A stretch of DNA of 64,000 bases from Azophilus sp965220425 (GCA_965220425.1 OZ244830.1:1550001-1614000), one strand, 5' to 3'; positions 51,529 to 61,115 are shown, numbered from the stretch's first letter. Notes: generated by a model not told the origin, from the sequence alone. Program-made: numbers and translations.

Positions 51529-53979
51529 TCAGTGCCCCACCTGGTAAACAAAGTCAATGCCGAAGGAGCGCGGCCGACCCCAGGTGGCGCCGGCGAAACC
51601 GAGGGTCGCGAAGTCGATGCCCCACTCCCGGTACTCCCTGTCTGTCAGGTTCCTGACCCACAACGAGATGCGCAGGGCGCCGTTGCCGCCGATGGCGATG
51701 TCGTTGAGGCTTGCGCGTGCATCCAGCAACCAGCGGCCGCCGGCGCTGTCGTGCTGGTTCAGGAAGGGATGGAATCGGGTCTTGCCGGTATAGGTGGCAT
51801 CGAAGCGCAGCGACGGCGCGCCCAGGGCGGAGGGCCTGAAGTCGTACTGCAGGCCGATGCTGGCGGTATTTTCCGGTGCGGGAATGGAGGTGGCCTCTGC
51901 AATGTCCGCTTCCTGGTCGGTGGCGGGGTTCAGCGCGACGTATTCGTCGAAATCCCCGTCCAGATAGCCGTAGGTGAGGTCCAGGATCAAGCCTTCCGCC
52001 AGAATGGCCACCACATCCAGCTCGATGCCCTGATGGGTGGCCTCGCCGGCGTTCACCAGCCGTAGGGATGCGCCGCCGCTGCCCGCCTCGAACTGGCCGA
52101 TCTGCAGATTGTCGAACTTGTTGCGGTACAGGGCTATGTTGGTGCGCAGGCGGCTGTTCAGCCAATCCGCCTTCAGGCCGACATCGATGGCGCTGACTTC
52201 CTCGTCCCGGACTGGAAAGGCGAACCCCGAGACGGTGAGGGCGCGCGCGTTGAAGCTGCCGGCGTTGTAGCTCGTGGAATGGGTCGCGTAGATGTTGACA
52301 TCCTCGTTGACGGCGTAGCTCAAGTTGACCAGGTAGCTCAGGTTGTCCCAGCTTTCGGCATTCATGAGCCGGTCGTCGAAGGAGGTATGCAACAGGTTTT
52401 CGTTGAACAGGAACGCAGACTTCTCGTCCTCGGTGTAGCGCAGGCCCCCGGTAACGTTCAGCCGGTCGGTCAGCGAGTAGGTGACTTGCCCGTACACTGC
52501 CCAGGATTTGGAATCCTGGCCGTAGATGAAGTCGACGAAGCCGTTGCCGTTGGGGTCCGCGCCGGGGAACGTAAACGGCAGGGGCAGCCGCTGCGAGCCG
52601 ACACAGACCGGACCGACACCCGGCACCGCATTGCAGAAGCCGCCGCGGACGTAGGCGCCAGCCAGGATGGGGGCCTGCTCAAGGATGAAAGCGATGGGCA
52701 GCGCAAACGTCTGGGGATTGTCCTCGTAGACCTTCTCTTCGTAGCTGTAATAGCCCAGGGTGAAGTGCAGGCGGTCCTCCAGGAGATCGCCGAACAACTG
52801 AAGTTCGTGGGTGGTCATGTCTACGGAACTGTCGACCATTTTTGCGTGGAAGCCGGGCGTGGGCACCGTCATGCCGCCGCCGTAGAACCGGTCCCGGGCG
52901 CTGTGGGCCCCACCGTCCAGATCCGTTCCGTCGTTGTGCTGCCGGGTTTCGCGGTTGGCGAAGATGTACTTGAGGGTCACCGCATCGAGGTCGAGCGCCG
53001 CCGTCAAGGTGTGCCCGCTCGCGTCCAGGTAGGCCAGATCGATGTGGTCCAGGTCGTATTCCTCGCGCCGCTCGCCGGGGTCGCCGACGGTGGCCGCCAT
53101 GGCGGTAAACAACTCGCCGCCGAGGGCCGCGAAGGGGAACGGGGTGGTGGTAAAACCGTCGTAAAGGCTGTCTTTCACTTTGACGATCTGGAAGGGCGCG
53201 GGATAGCCCTTGTTGTCGGTCTGATCGAAGGCGTAGTCGACGGTGAAACGATCAACCGGCGTAAGCCGTAGGGCGACCCGAAAGGACTGGTTGTCCTCAC
53301 TGCCGAGTCCGCTTTCCCGGCCGGGATGAACGTTGTCTGCCCAGCCGTCATGGCGCATCAGCATGCCGGAAACCTTGGCAGACACCCGGTCGTCGATCAT
53401 GGGCAGGTCGACCGAGCCCGTATAGCGCCGGTAGCCATCGTTGCCGACCGAGGCCTTGAGCTTCATTCCCAGATCCCCGCCGGGCCTGGCAGACTCGACG
53501 ATCATCGCGCCGCCCGTGCTGTTGCGCCCGAAAAGGGTGCCCTGCGGGCCGCGCAGCACCTGGATGTTCTCCAGATCGACGAGGTCGAAGGCGGCGCCGA
53601 CTGTCTTGCTCACATAGGCGCCATCCAGGTACAGGCCTACCTTGGGATCGATCAGGAGCGACGTTTCGCCAGCGCCGACGCCGCGGATGCGCAGGTCCAT
53701 GTTGGAGTTGGATGCCGGTTGTTTGAGGACTGTGGTGTTGGGCGCCCGGCCGGTGAGATCGGTGATATCGAAGATGCCGAGATCCTCGATCTTGTCGCCG
53801 CCGAACACCGTGATGGCCACCGGCGTCTCCTGCAGCTCCGTTTCCCGCCGCTGGGCAGTGACCAGGATCTCCTCCAGCGCGGCGGATTCCTGGGCGAGGC
53901 CTGGAATCGACAGGCCACCCGTGGTCAGAGCGGCGGGCGCCAACAACAGGACGGTGCATTTCCATCCACGATACGACAT
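51529..53979 (-). CDS. TonB-dependent outer-membrane receptor (2)
   Basis: 816 aa. ATG 53979 is preceded by GAGGAGG. The signal peptide ends near SIPGLAQES, then ALEEILVTAQRRETELQETP begins the TonB box and plug, with LRGPQGTLFGRNSTGGAMI closing it. The barrel ends RPRSFGIDFVYQVGH; the C-terminal residue is His, while Phe/Tyr is usual. It is convergent with the hydantoinase/HpsN-like block and may import that block's substrate. Confidence 0.9.
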   Translation of the reverse strand: MSYRGWKCTVLLLAPAALTTGGLSIPGLAQESAALEEILVTAQRRETELQETPVAITVFGGDKIEDLGIFDITDLTGRAPNTTVLKQPASNSNMDLRIRGVGAGETSLLIDPKVGLYLDGAYVSKTVGAAFDLVDLENIQVLRGPQGTLFGRNSTGGAMIVESARPGGDLGMKLKASVGNDGYRRYTGSVDLPMIDDRVSAKVSGMLMRHDGWADNVHPGRESGLGSEDNQSFRVALRLTPVDRFTVDYAFDQTDNKGYPAPFQIVKVKDSLYDGFTTTPFPFAALGGELFTAMAATVGDPGERREEYDLDHIDLAYLDASGHTLTAALDLDAVTLKYIFANRETRQHNDGTDLDGGAHSARDRFYGGGMTVPTPGFHAKMVDSSVDMTTHELQLFGDLLEDRLHFTLGYYSYEEKVYEDNPQTFALPIAFILEQAPILAGAYVRGGFCNAVPGVGPVCVGSQRLPLPFTFPGADPNGNGFVDFIYGQDSKSWAVYGQVTYSLTDRLNVTGGLRYTEDEKSAFLFNENLLHTSFDDRLMNAESWDNLSYLVNLSYAVNEDVNIYATHSTSYNAGSFNARALTVSGFAFPVRDEEVSAIDVGLKADWLNSRLRTNIALYRNKFDNLQIGQFEAGSGGASLRLVNAGEATHQGIELDVVAILAEGLILDLTYGYLDGDFDEYVALNPATDQEADIAEATSIPAPENTASIGLQYDFRPSALGAPSLRFDATYTGKTRFHPFLNQHDSAGGRWLLDARASLNDIAIGGNGALRISLWVRNLTDREYREWGIDFATLGFAGATWGRPRSFGIDFVYQVGH

Positions 53980-54156
53980 GGGCCCTCCTCCTCGGCGCGC
54001 CGCACGGCTTTCGATAGCCCGGACGCCGTTACACGACCCATGATACCTGCATCCGCGGGTGATCCTCGTGCCCTTGGCGCATTTTCCAACCGATCCGTGC
54101 GCGCGTCCCGCGCCTGGCCAAAAGCGTAGTCACGCACTGGCATTTTTGCGGATTTA

Positions 54157-54297
54157 TGGTTGAGAATCCAGAAATCTCCATCCTTTGCGCAACTCGGGCG
54201 TGGCGCGAATATGTCGCGCTCCGGGAAAAGGAACGGCTGTTGGAGCTTTTCGGAAAGCTCGACCGGCACGACGAGTTCGACTACGAGAGTGAATGAA
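54157..54297 (+). CDS. Small VapB-like antitoxin tail or orphan 46-aa ORF
   Basis: ATG 54157 to TGA 54297 encodes 46 aa ending YVALREKERLLELFGKLDRH, then DEFDYESE. That end resembles the C-terminal tail of type II VapB antitoxins (RRxxLLELFGKxxWDxDYDY), which wraps the VapC toxin. The N-terminal DNA-binding part is missing or very short and no VapC follows. It may be a remnant of a VapBC module. Confidence 0.35.
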
Positions 54298-54374
54298 CGC
54301 GCCCATGACCGTTGAGTGTCAGCAGGACTGGGCAGCTTGGTGTCCACCCGTTACTTCTCCTCCAAGCTGACTCG

Positions 54375-54418
54375 CTTGGGGACCCCTTGGGGACCCCTTG
54401 GGAACCCCTTGGGAACCC
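54375..54418. repeat. Four 11-bp tandem repeats upstream of the AbiE operon
   Basis: Units CTTGGGGACCC, CTTGGGGACCC, CTTGGGAACCC, CTTGGGAACCC stand 63 bp before the AbiEi start, followed by an AT-rich promoter-like stretch. AbiEi antitoxins are known to repress their own promoter, so the array may be the operator (inference). Confidence 0.65.
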
Positions 54419-54480
54419 CAACGAACGAATCAATCGATATATTGTTGAATATAAATTGTCTTATATGATAATTTATTACA

Positions 54481-55128
54481 ATGAAATTTGCCGAACTGTT
54501 GGAACTCGTCGATGACGAACCGGTCTTTGAGACCGGCGATCTCCGTAGTTCAGGCACTTCCGCCAGGGCGTTGGCCGTCCAGCTCAGCCGCTGGCGCAAG
54601 GGCGGCAAGCTGATCCAATTACGCCGGGGGCTCTATGCGCTGGCGCCACCTTACCGCAAAACGGTTCCCTCACCGTTCCTGGTGGCCAATCGCCTTGTGC
54701 CGGGGTCCTATGTATCGACGCATATGGCCCTGGCCTATCACGGAGCCATTCCCGAGCACATTCCCGTTGCGACCAGTTGCGGCGCAGGTCGACCGCGTAC
54801 CTGGGAGACTCCGTTGGGGCGCTATATCCATCAATTCCTTTGCCCGGAAATGCTGCATCTGGCGGCGCCTCCCGCGATGGGATACCGCCAGGTCGAGTTG
54901 GGGCAGGGGCAGCGGGCGTGGGTAGCCACACCGGAAAAGGCGCTACTGGATCTGATCCATCTCACCGCGGAAGCGGACGATCCTCGTTGGCTTTCGGAAA
55001 TGCGATTGAACTACGAGTGCCTCAACGTGGCGCACCTCACGGCCCTGGCGGAGGCTTCCGCGCGCCCGAAACTGGCCCGGGCGGCGCAGCATCTTGCCCG
55101 GGCGGCGCAGGAAGAGCGCTGGGTGTAA
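54481..55128 (+). CDS. abiEi: AbiEi-type antitoxin (type IV toxin-antitoxin)
   Basis: 215 aa. A winged-helix N-terminal domain (ARALAVQLSRWRKGGKLIQL, RRGLYALAP) is followed by the AbiEi C-terminal antitoxin domain (STHMALAYHGAIPEHIPVAT, VATPEKALLDLIHL). No clear ribosome site precedes ATG 54481, and the leader is AT-rich. AbiEi neutralises the nucleotidyltransferase toxin AbiEii without binding it and autoregulates the operon. The toxin gene begins at the base after its stop. Confidence 0.88.
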   Translation: MKFAELLELVDDEPVFETGDLRSSGTSARALAVQLSRWRKGGKLIQLRRGLYALAPPYRKTVPSPFLVANRLVPGSYVSTHMALAYHGAIPEHIPVATSCGAGRPRTWETPLGRYIHQFLCPEMLHLAAPPAMGYRQVELGQGQRAWVATPEKALLDLIHLTAEADDPRWLSEMRLNYECLNVAHLTALAEASARPKLARAAQHLARAAQEERWV

Positions 55129-56028
55129 GTGTCGATGAAGCAGCACCTGTTGGAACTTTCGCGGAGCGTGTCGAGTCAGTCGAGCGATTGGAACGCGCGC
55201 AACGTGGTGAGGGAATACCTGCAGGCACGGATCCTGGAGGGGTTGGTGCGAGCCGGCGCGATGGCAAGCCTCGCTTTCCTGGGCGGTACCGCCCTTCGCT
55301 TTTTGTATGGTCTACAGCGGTATTCGGAAGACCTGGACTTTTCGCTGGAGGGGGACCGCGCAAGCTACGACCCGCAACGGTGGGCCGAAAAAATCACCCG
55401 TCAGTTTCGGCGTGAGTCGTACGAGGTGTTGCAGAGAACGCGGACATCGGCCGTCGTGCACAGGGTGGACTTCGGTTTTCCGTCGTTGTTGCTTGAACTG
55501 GGATTGTCACCGCACGCCGGGGAGGTGTTGCGCATCCGGATGGAGATCGATACGCATCCGCCCGCCGGCGCTTTGACGACCACCAGCCGGATTCGCAAGC
55601 ACGTCAGCGTTCGCGTGCGCCATCACGACCGGCCTTCATTGCTTGCGGGAAAGCTGCTGGCAGTATTGAACCGGCCCTGGCCGAAAGGGCGGGACTACTA
55701 CGACCTGTTGTGGTATCTCGAACAGGATCCGCGGTCGGAACCCAACCTTGCGATGCTCAATGCGGGCATGGCGCGGCAGGACGCAAACGCGGAAGCGCTT
55801 ACCCGGGACAGTTGGCGGCACAAGATTGCAGACCGTGTTCTGCAGGTTCCGTGGGATCGCGTGATCGAGGACATCACCCGCCTCGTGGAAGGCCGAGACC
55901 ACGTACCCTTGCAAAACGATCTTCTTGCGTTGCTGAAAACGGCGCCGGGGTCTCTACAACCTAACCCCAGGGAATTCATTGAACAATGGGAACTACGAGG
56001 TCAGAAATTCGAGTCGCGGATGGGGTAA
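55129..56028 (+). CDS. abiEii: AbiEii/AbiGii-type nucleotidyltransferase toxin
   Basis: 299 aa from GTG 55129 (ATG 55135 possible). The toxin motif AFLGGTALRFLYGLQRYSED followed by LDFSLEG contains the GGT and DLD nucleotidyltransferase signatures; later conserved text is SLLAGKLLAVLNRPWPKGRD. Known AbiEii toxins block growth, and in related enzymes by adding nucleotides to tRNA ends, and can give phage resistance. All core residues seem present. Confidence 0.88.
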   Translation: MSMKQHLLELSRSVSSQSSDWNARNVVREYLQARILEGLVRAGAMASLAFLGGTALRFLYGLQRYSEDLDFSLEGDRASYDPQRWAEKITRQFRRESYEVLQRTRTSAVVHRVDFGFPSLLLELGLSPHAGEVLRIRMEIDTHPPAGALTTTSRIRKHVSVRVRHHDRPSLLAGKLLAVLNRPWPKGRDYYDLLWYLEQDPRSEPNLAMLNAGMARQDANAEALTRDSWRHKIADRVLQVPWDRVIEDITRLVEGRDHVPLQNDLLALLKTAPGSLQPNPREFIEQWELRGQKFESRMG

Positions 56029-56444
56029 CGATCAGGAGACCGCCAGGGTGGACCTTACCCGTTTCAGCGGGCGGTTTACCATTTGGGAATGCCCGTTATG
56101 TCACCGTATTCAGCAAGTTCCCGACCACCCGATCGAGGTGCATGAGGGAGTCGCACTCCTCCATCCGGCGGCAATAAGCGCGGTAGCGGCGCATTTCGGC
56201 ATTGTGCTTGAAACTCAGGCGTGTTCCCTGCATGAATCGTTTGAATACCGACAACTTTATGTCGATAAAATACATTATCGACATAAAAATTAGATTGGAT
56301 AAACACGTTCGTTTCAGTAGAATTCCCAAAAGCGGCTCCACCACCTTGAATCGAAAAATAAACGAATGGGAGCGTCATGGCGGGTAGTATTCGATACTGC
56401 CCAGCGCCACATGGATATAGGACAAGTTTTTTGGAGGGTCCTGA
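56029..56444. other. Intergenic region with palindrome between AbiE and TetR genes
   Basis: No confident gene is seen. A minus-strand frame at 56096-56344 (82 codons, with segment SFKHNAEMRRYRAYCRRMEE) reads partly like protein but has no ribosome site or recognised family. The AT content rises sharply here compared with the AbiE genes. Confidence 0.4.
56256..56287. promoter_or_regulatory. 13-bp-arm palindrome, possible TetR operator
   Basis: TTTATGTCGATAA and TTATCGACATAAA are perfect arms around the six bases AATACA, about 160 bp before the TetR start. A symmetric AT-rich site of this size fits a dimeric regulator. Assignment to the adjacent TetR protein is by position only. Confidence 0.5.
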
Positions 56445-57104
56445 TTGAATATCACGGTGAAAGACACGGGAACGGCAACCGCTATTAGCAAGAAACGGAT
56501 CAGCGCCTCCGGTCGAAGGCGGCGGCGCGAAGCGATACAGACTGCGCATCGGCTTTTTTCCGAACAAGGCTATGAACAGACGTCTCTCCAGCAAATTGCC
56601 GCGGCCGCCGATACAACGGTGCCCACTCTATATAACTATTTCGGGTCAAAACAGGGTCTGTTATTGGCGATTTTTGATACCGCCATGCAGCGACTGGCCG
56701 AAATTCTGGAGACCCGGAGCTACCCGCATATTGATGATGCGGTAGAGTTCCTGGTGGAAGTCCAGATTCAGATGTTGACCAGCTTTGCCAATGTATTGGA
56801 TCCGGTTCTCTGGGTTGAGCTTCAGGCCTACCATATTCAGCGTTCAGGTGGCGAACTCGCAGACCCTCGCACAACTGCGTTTTTTGTCTCGCATGTACAG
56901 AATTGCCTGGAGGAAATGAAGACGCGAGGCATGATAGCGGCCCGTCAGGAAGTGGAGATCATTGCGGAGATTATCGATCATTTGACGCTGGCGACACTTC
57001 TGGATCACTTGTCGCGGGGTGTTTTCGACCCAGAGGATTTAAGAGGCCGTCTAGCGAGGATACTGACGCCACTAGCCCGCATATTGCACCAAGGGCCGCG
57101 ATGA
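56445..57104 (+). CDS. TetR/AcrR family regulator with repeat-encoded C terminus
   Basis: 219 aa from TTG 56445, chosen because GGAGG lies 8 bases upstream and no ATG/GTG fits better. Helix-turn-helix: RREAIQTAHRLFSEQGYEQT through TVPTLYNYFGSKQGLLLAIF. The last ten residues (LARILHQGPR) and the stop are encoded inside element D (CTAGCCCGCATATTGCACC...), so the element has replaced the native 3' end. The ligand-binding domain is otherwise of near-normal length, and the protein may still work. Confidence 0.85.
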   Translation: MNITVKDTGTATAISKKRISASGRRRRREAIQTAHRLFSEQGYEQTSLQQIAAAADTTVPTLYNYFGSKQGLLLAIFDTAMQRLAEILETRSYPHIDDAVEFLVEVQIQMLTSFANVLDPVLWVELQAYHIQRSGGELADPRTTAFFVSHVQNCLEEMKTRGMIAARQEVEIIAEIIDHLTLATLLDHLSRGVFDPEDLRGRLARILTPLARILHQGPR

Positions 57105-57282
57105 TCGCGCAGGATTTTCTGGTCCACATGCGAGAGGCAAGCCCCTCGCGCTCCCCGGCTGAGGGCTCCGTGCGCGTGCTCGCGAGCTTACAGCATAGCC
57201 TCGCCTATGGTGGAGCGAGCATGTGCGCGCATACGGCAAAAATCCTCGGCCATCGTCGCGACCCTTGGTGCAATATGCGGGC
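57075..57282 (+). mobile_element. MITE-like element, copy D (palindromic form)
   Basis: 208 bp. The left end GCCCGCATATTGCACCAAGG (continuing to about GGATTTT) returns as its near reverse complement at the right end (AAAATCCTCGGCCATCG...GCAATATGCGGGC). Both ends therefore derive from the same element arm, unlike A, B, C and E. Flanks are CTAG and CTTG. It forms the 3' end of the TetR gene. Confidence 0.82.
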
Positions 57283-57447
57283 TTGACGGACTAGCATCAT
57301 TCGCCGAAAACAAACAGCCTGCGCGTTCAGCAAAAACCGTTGAGAGCTCCTCCAGGCGTTTGGCCTCGGAAACCTCCATCCCGCCGAACTTGGATTGCCA
57401 ACGATGAGTCGCGTTCACCGTGATGCCAAACGAACGGGACAATTGGA

Positions 57448-58131
57448 TCATTGTTCCGCAACGACAATCGGTCCGCCGACAACCAAATCATTGCGGCCAA
57501 CTACCTTACCTGCAAACTCCTGCATCGCATCAATCATCGAATCCCACAAGTATTCGGCCAATGAGCTATCTACCAATACATAATAAGCCGGTGTTTCATC
57601 TATATCGCGTCGGATAATTATGACACTGACCCTGGCCATGATCGTCTGCGCCACCTGCATTTTCTGAAACTTGTGATAACGCAGGTCTACAGCGCACATT
57701 TTCGAAAGCATCGACGCACAGTGCCGCCCCAATAACATGAAACAATGGTGACTATCCTGTCGAGGAAGTATGTACGTCGCAGGAAGGTTTTCCAGAGTCA
57801 CTTCAAAATCTGGTTTGGCTTTTGAATCTTTCATCACCAGGATCTCAGTACCGGACAATCTGACAACAAGCAATCCTTCTTTTGTCAATACACTGCTGTT
57901 TATGCGCGGACCGGTAATGCCATATTGTGATTCACACCATGAGTCGACATCGGCCCCTCTGTATCCCACTCGATTCATTGCCGATAAATCACACAGCGCC
58001 AGTCCACGCTTTCGTTCGTGCTGTGTATGCTGCTCACGTATTGAAAGAGGAACGCTATAGCCGTTGTTGTTGCCGAAGACAAAGTCCGCCTCCGAGAACT
58101 TGCGGTAAATCTGAGTGCGGTTCTTTATCAT
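57448..58131 (-). CDS. soxG: Sarcosine oxidase gamma subunit family
   Basis: 227 aa. N-terminal RKRGLALCDLSAMNRVGYRG and the central LPATYILPRQDSHHCFMLLG are SoxG-like, and the C terminus resembles a truncated GcvT fold (YYVLVDSSLAEYLWDSMIDA). Its start overlaps the soxA stop by 4 bp, so it is translationally coupled. The gamma subunit supports assembly of the heterotetramer. It is the last gene of soxB-soxD-soxA-soxG. Confidence 0.85.
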   Translation of the reverse strand: MIKNRTQIYRKFSEADFVFGNNNGYSVPLSIREQHTQHERKRGLALCDLSAMNRVGYRGADVDSWCESQYGITGPRINSSVLTKEGLLVVRLSGTEILVMKDSKAKPDFEVTLENLPATYILPRQDSHHCFMLLGRHCASMLSKMCAVDLRYHKFQKMQVAQTIMARVSVIIIRRDIDETPAYYVLVDSSLAEYLWDSMIDAMQEFAGKVVGRNDLVVGGPIVVAEQ

Positions 58132-61049
58132 TGCGCCTGCCTTGCATTCTGCGGGTCATAAAATGGCAGTTCCACCACTTCAGCGCTTATTCGCTCGCCA
58201 TCGGACAACTTGATTTCGAAGTGACTTCCAATATCACCCTGTTCTGGACGTACATAGGCAAGGCCGATTATTTTTCGCAGTGCAGGAGAATAAGCAACGG
58301 ATGTAACACGGCCGGCGATATCGTTTCCCGACAGGGTCAGATTAGATTCCTCTGGTAGTTTTGATTTGGCGGGCAATATGAAACCTGCGAGACATCGTGT
58401 TTGTTTTTTCGCAGCAAATATTTCACAACTACGCTTGCCAATGTGAAAGGGTTTGTTCTTTGCGATCGCCCAGGACATGGCGGCTTCTTCCGGAACTGTC
58501 AGACCATCGGTGTCCTGACCTACAATGATATGCCCTTTTTCCAGTCTCAGCAGTCGTTGCGCCTCCACACCCACTGGTTTGCACGCCAACTCGTTTCCCA
58601 CCTTGAGCAAAACATCCCACAGAAATTCCGCCTGGCTTGAAGGTAGGTGAATTTCCCAACCCAGCTCTCCTACGAAACCCAGTCGAAGTAACCGAACGGG
58701 CACATCCGACAGTTTTCCACATCTTGCTTCCATGTATCGGAACGCCTTAGCGCTAAGATCGATGTTGTGCGGTATCTTTTGCAACACCTGGCGAGATAGT
58801 GGCCCTGCAATGCTAATTGCCGAATAGGCGCTGGTGACATTCGTTATGTCGACATCCAGGCGCCATCGTGCGTTCCACAGCAGCATGTTGCGATACACCG
58901 TGTCGGAACCACCGGTAGTCGTTGATACATAGAAGTGATCTTCGCTGAAGCGAGCGGCGATACCATCGTCGGTGATTACCCCCGTCTCATCTGTCATCAA
59001 CACATAGCGGAGACGTCCGACAGGCTGCTTGAGATAAGCAAAGGTATACATGCGATTCATGAATTCCGCCGCATCGGGCCCGCGCACTTCCAGTTTACCC
59101 AGAGTTGAGACGTCAATCAGACCCACCTTGTTACGCATTGTCGATGCTTCCTGTTCAATCAATCGAACGCGTAACGCCGGATCGCCATAGTAGGCTGGTC
59201 TTAACCAAGTGCGAGCCGGCTTCATCTGTGCGCCCAGCTCCAAATGCCGATGGTGTATCGCAGTACGCCGTAAAGGCTGGAAAGAGCGACCAGCGAGTAA
59301 TTGGACCGGTTCCGGATGAAACGGCGGTCTTTGAGTAGTGATACTCAAGCCCTGCAAGGATCTTCCGGCTGCTTTTGTCGCAATGCGCAAATTATTCAGA
59401 GCAGATTGGCGGCCCTGTGATGGGCCCATGACTACTGCGGAGTACCGCTTCACCAATTCGAGATCATCGTAACCTTCGGCGACCGATTGTTCGATGTCCT
59501 CGATCTGTAGATCTTCGTCACAATCAACGAACTCTTTGCCCTCAGGATGCTTGATGATCGGCCAGGCGTAATTCTGATCTGACGCTTCTTGCAGATTTGG
59601 TAATGGCAATGCCGGTTCCGTTTTTTTGCTAAAGCCCGCCATATCGGCTGCCGCCCATCCCGCGTGTTTGCCGTCGACCATAACCGAGCTCAGATCAAAT
59701 ACCGCATTTAGAGAACCGGCGACAACTGCCCGATCCCCGTTACCGTGACGCGGCAAGGCGGCCACTTTCAACATGGATGTGCGTTCGTCGTAGATCAGAC
59801 GTCCACCGGATTGGCAAAGCAGTTGTGCTGCCGGGGAATAACCCACACTCATACACAACAGATCACAGTTGATGTTTCGAATCGCCGCGGATAGCTGCCC
59901 ATCTCCAATAATCGCAGCCACCGTAACACCCTTGATGGAACGTTTGCCCGGCCCTGGCACTGCTTCGTATATTGCATGATTACATAAGATTTCAATTTCC
60001 CTGCTCACTACTGCCTGAGTCAATTCACAGGCAGGGATTTCTTTTCGCATTTCGACTACAGCAGCGACATCAACGCCCGCATCGAACAAGTCGAGTGCGA
60101 CGCCATAGCCATCATTATTCCCCGTCATGACAACAGCTCGTTGTCCGGGCTTGACTCCATATAGGCGGAGTAATCTCTGTGCGGCGGAGCCCAGCATGAC
60201 GCCGGGCAAATCATTGTTGCGAAACACCGAAGGCTGTTCAAAAGAACCGCTCGCAATTACCGCAGACTGCGAACGAAGTTTAAGCAAACGTCTTTTTGTA
60301 ACGATGGATAGCCAGTTATCGTCAAACCAACCGGTGCACCGGGCATTGGTCAATACCTCTATACCTATATGCTGCTTTACACCTCTGGCCAAATTGACGG
60401 CTATTGTGTTGATTTCGCCGCGATTCTCCTTAAAGCGCGCGTAATTCAACGAGCCACCCAGCATTGGATTCTCATCGATAAGCAATACCTCCGCGCCATT
60501 CTCAGCGGCTTCCAGAGCCGCGCACATACCTGCCGGCCCACCGCCAATTACCGCGACATCGGCAAACCGGTATTGCTTGTCCCTGTAGTCGCTTTCGGAC
60601 GCCAGATTTACTTTACCCAGACCCGCGAAACGCCTGATAATGGGTTCCCAATATCGCCATGCCCCTCTCGGTCTATAAAAAGCTTTATAGTAAAAACCGA
60701 CGGGCAAAAACCGACCGAATAGTTCGATAACGCGGCCATAATCGTTATCCAGGTTACCTATCACATTCTGTGCAGATACGACCATCCCTTCTTCAATGGC
60801 TCTGGTATCGGCGCGAACGCCCGGCTCATCCCCGACTTGTACCAAGGTGTTGCCATCCTGACCGGCCATGCTCAGGATCCCCCGCGGACGATGATACTTG
60901 AACGAACGGGAAATCAGCTTGACAGAATTCGCTGCGAGCGCGCTGGCAATCGTGTCGCCTTCATATCCTTTGTAAGCCCGACCTTCAAACTGGAAGGAAA
61001 TATTTTTATCCCGTTCAAGATATAAACCATATGGGCTAGCTAATCTCAT
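58128..61049 (-). CDS. soxA: Heterotetrameric sarcosine oxidase alpha subunit family
   Basis: 973 aa, full length. The N-terminal domain has the 2Fe-2S-like fold without iron (FEGRAYKGYEGDTIASALAA), then the NAD-binding VAVIGGGPAGMCAALEAAEN near residue 170. The C-terminal 400 residues are a GcvT-like folate-binding domain (TNVTSAYSAISIAGPLSRQV). The complex oxidises N-methyl amines such as sarcosine and passes the methyl carbon to tetrahydrofolate. It follows soxD by 66 bp. Confidence 0.92.
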   Translation of the reverse strand: MRLASPYGLYLERDKNISFQFEGRAYKGYEGDTIASALAANSVKLISRSFKYHRPRGILSMAGQDGNTLVQVGDEPGVRADTRAIEEGMVVSAQNVIGNLDNDYGRVIELFGRFLPVGFYYKAFYRPRGAWRYWEPIIRRFAGLGKVNLASESDYRDKQYRFADVAVIGGGPAGMCAALEAAENGAEVLLIDENPMLGGSLNYARFKENRGEINTIAVNLARGVKQHIGIEVLTNARCTGWFDDNWLSIVTKRRLLKLRSQSAVIASGSFEQPSVFRNNDLPGVMLGSAAQRLLRLYGVKPGQRAVVMTGNNDGYGVALDLFDAGVDVAAVVEMRKEIPACELTQAVVSREIEILCNHAIYEAVPGPGKRSIKGVTVAAIIGDGQLSAAIRNINCDLLCMSVGYSPAAQLLCQSGGRLIYDERTSMLKVAALPRHGNGDRAVVAGSLNAVFDLSSVMVDGKHAGWAAADMAGFSKKTEPALPLPNLQEASDQNYAWPIIKHPEGKEFVDCDEDLQIEDIEQSVAEGYDDLELVKRYSAVVMGPSQGRQSALNNLRIATKAAGRSLQGLSITTQRPPFHPEPVQLLAGRSFQPLRRTAIHHRHLELGAQMKPARTWLRPAYYGDPALRVRLIEQEASTMRNKVGLIDVSTLGKLEVRGPDAAEFMNRMYTFAYLKQPVGRLRYVLMTDETGVITDDGIAARFSEDHFYVSTTTGGSDTVYRNMLLWNARWRLDVDITNVTSAYSAISIAGPLSRQVLQKIPHNIDLSAKAFRYMEARCGKLSDVPVRLLRLGFVGELGWEIHLPSSQAEFLWDVLLKVGNELACKPVGVEAQRLLRLEKGHIIVGQDTDGLTVPEEAAMSWAIAKNKPFHIGKRSCEIFAAKKQTRCLAGFILPAKSKLPEESNLTLSGNDIAGRVTSVAYSPALRKIIGLAYVRPEQGDIGSHFEIKLSDGERISAEVVELPFYDPQNARQAQ

Positions 61050-61115
61050 ACTTTCAGCAAGTGATTGTCGAATATGTCCTTCATTCAGCCTGGATTATCG
61101 AGCCTGTTACTTTCA

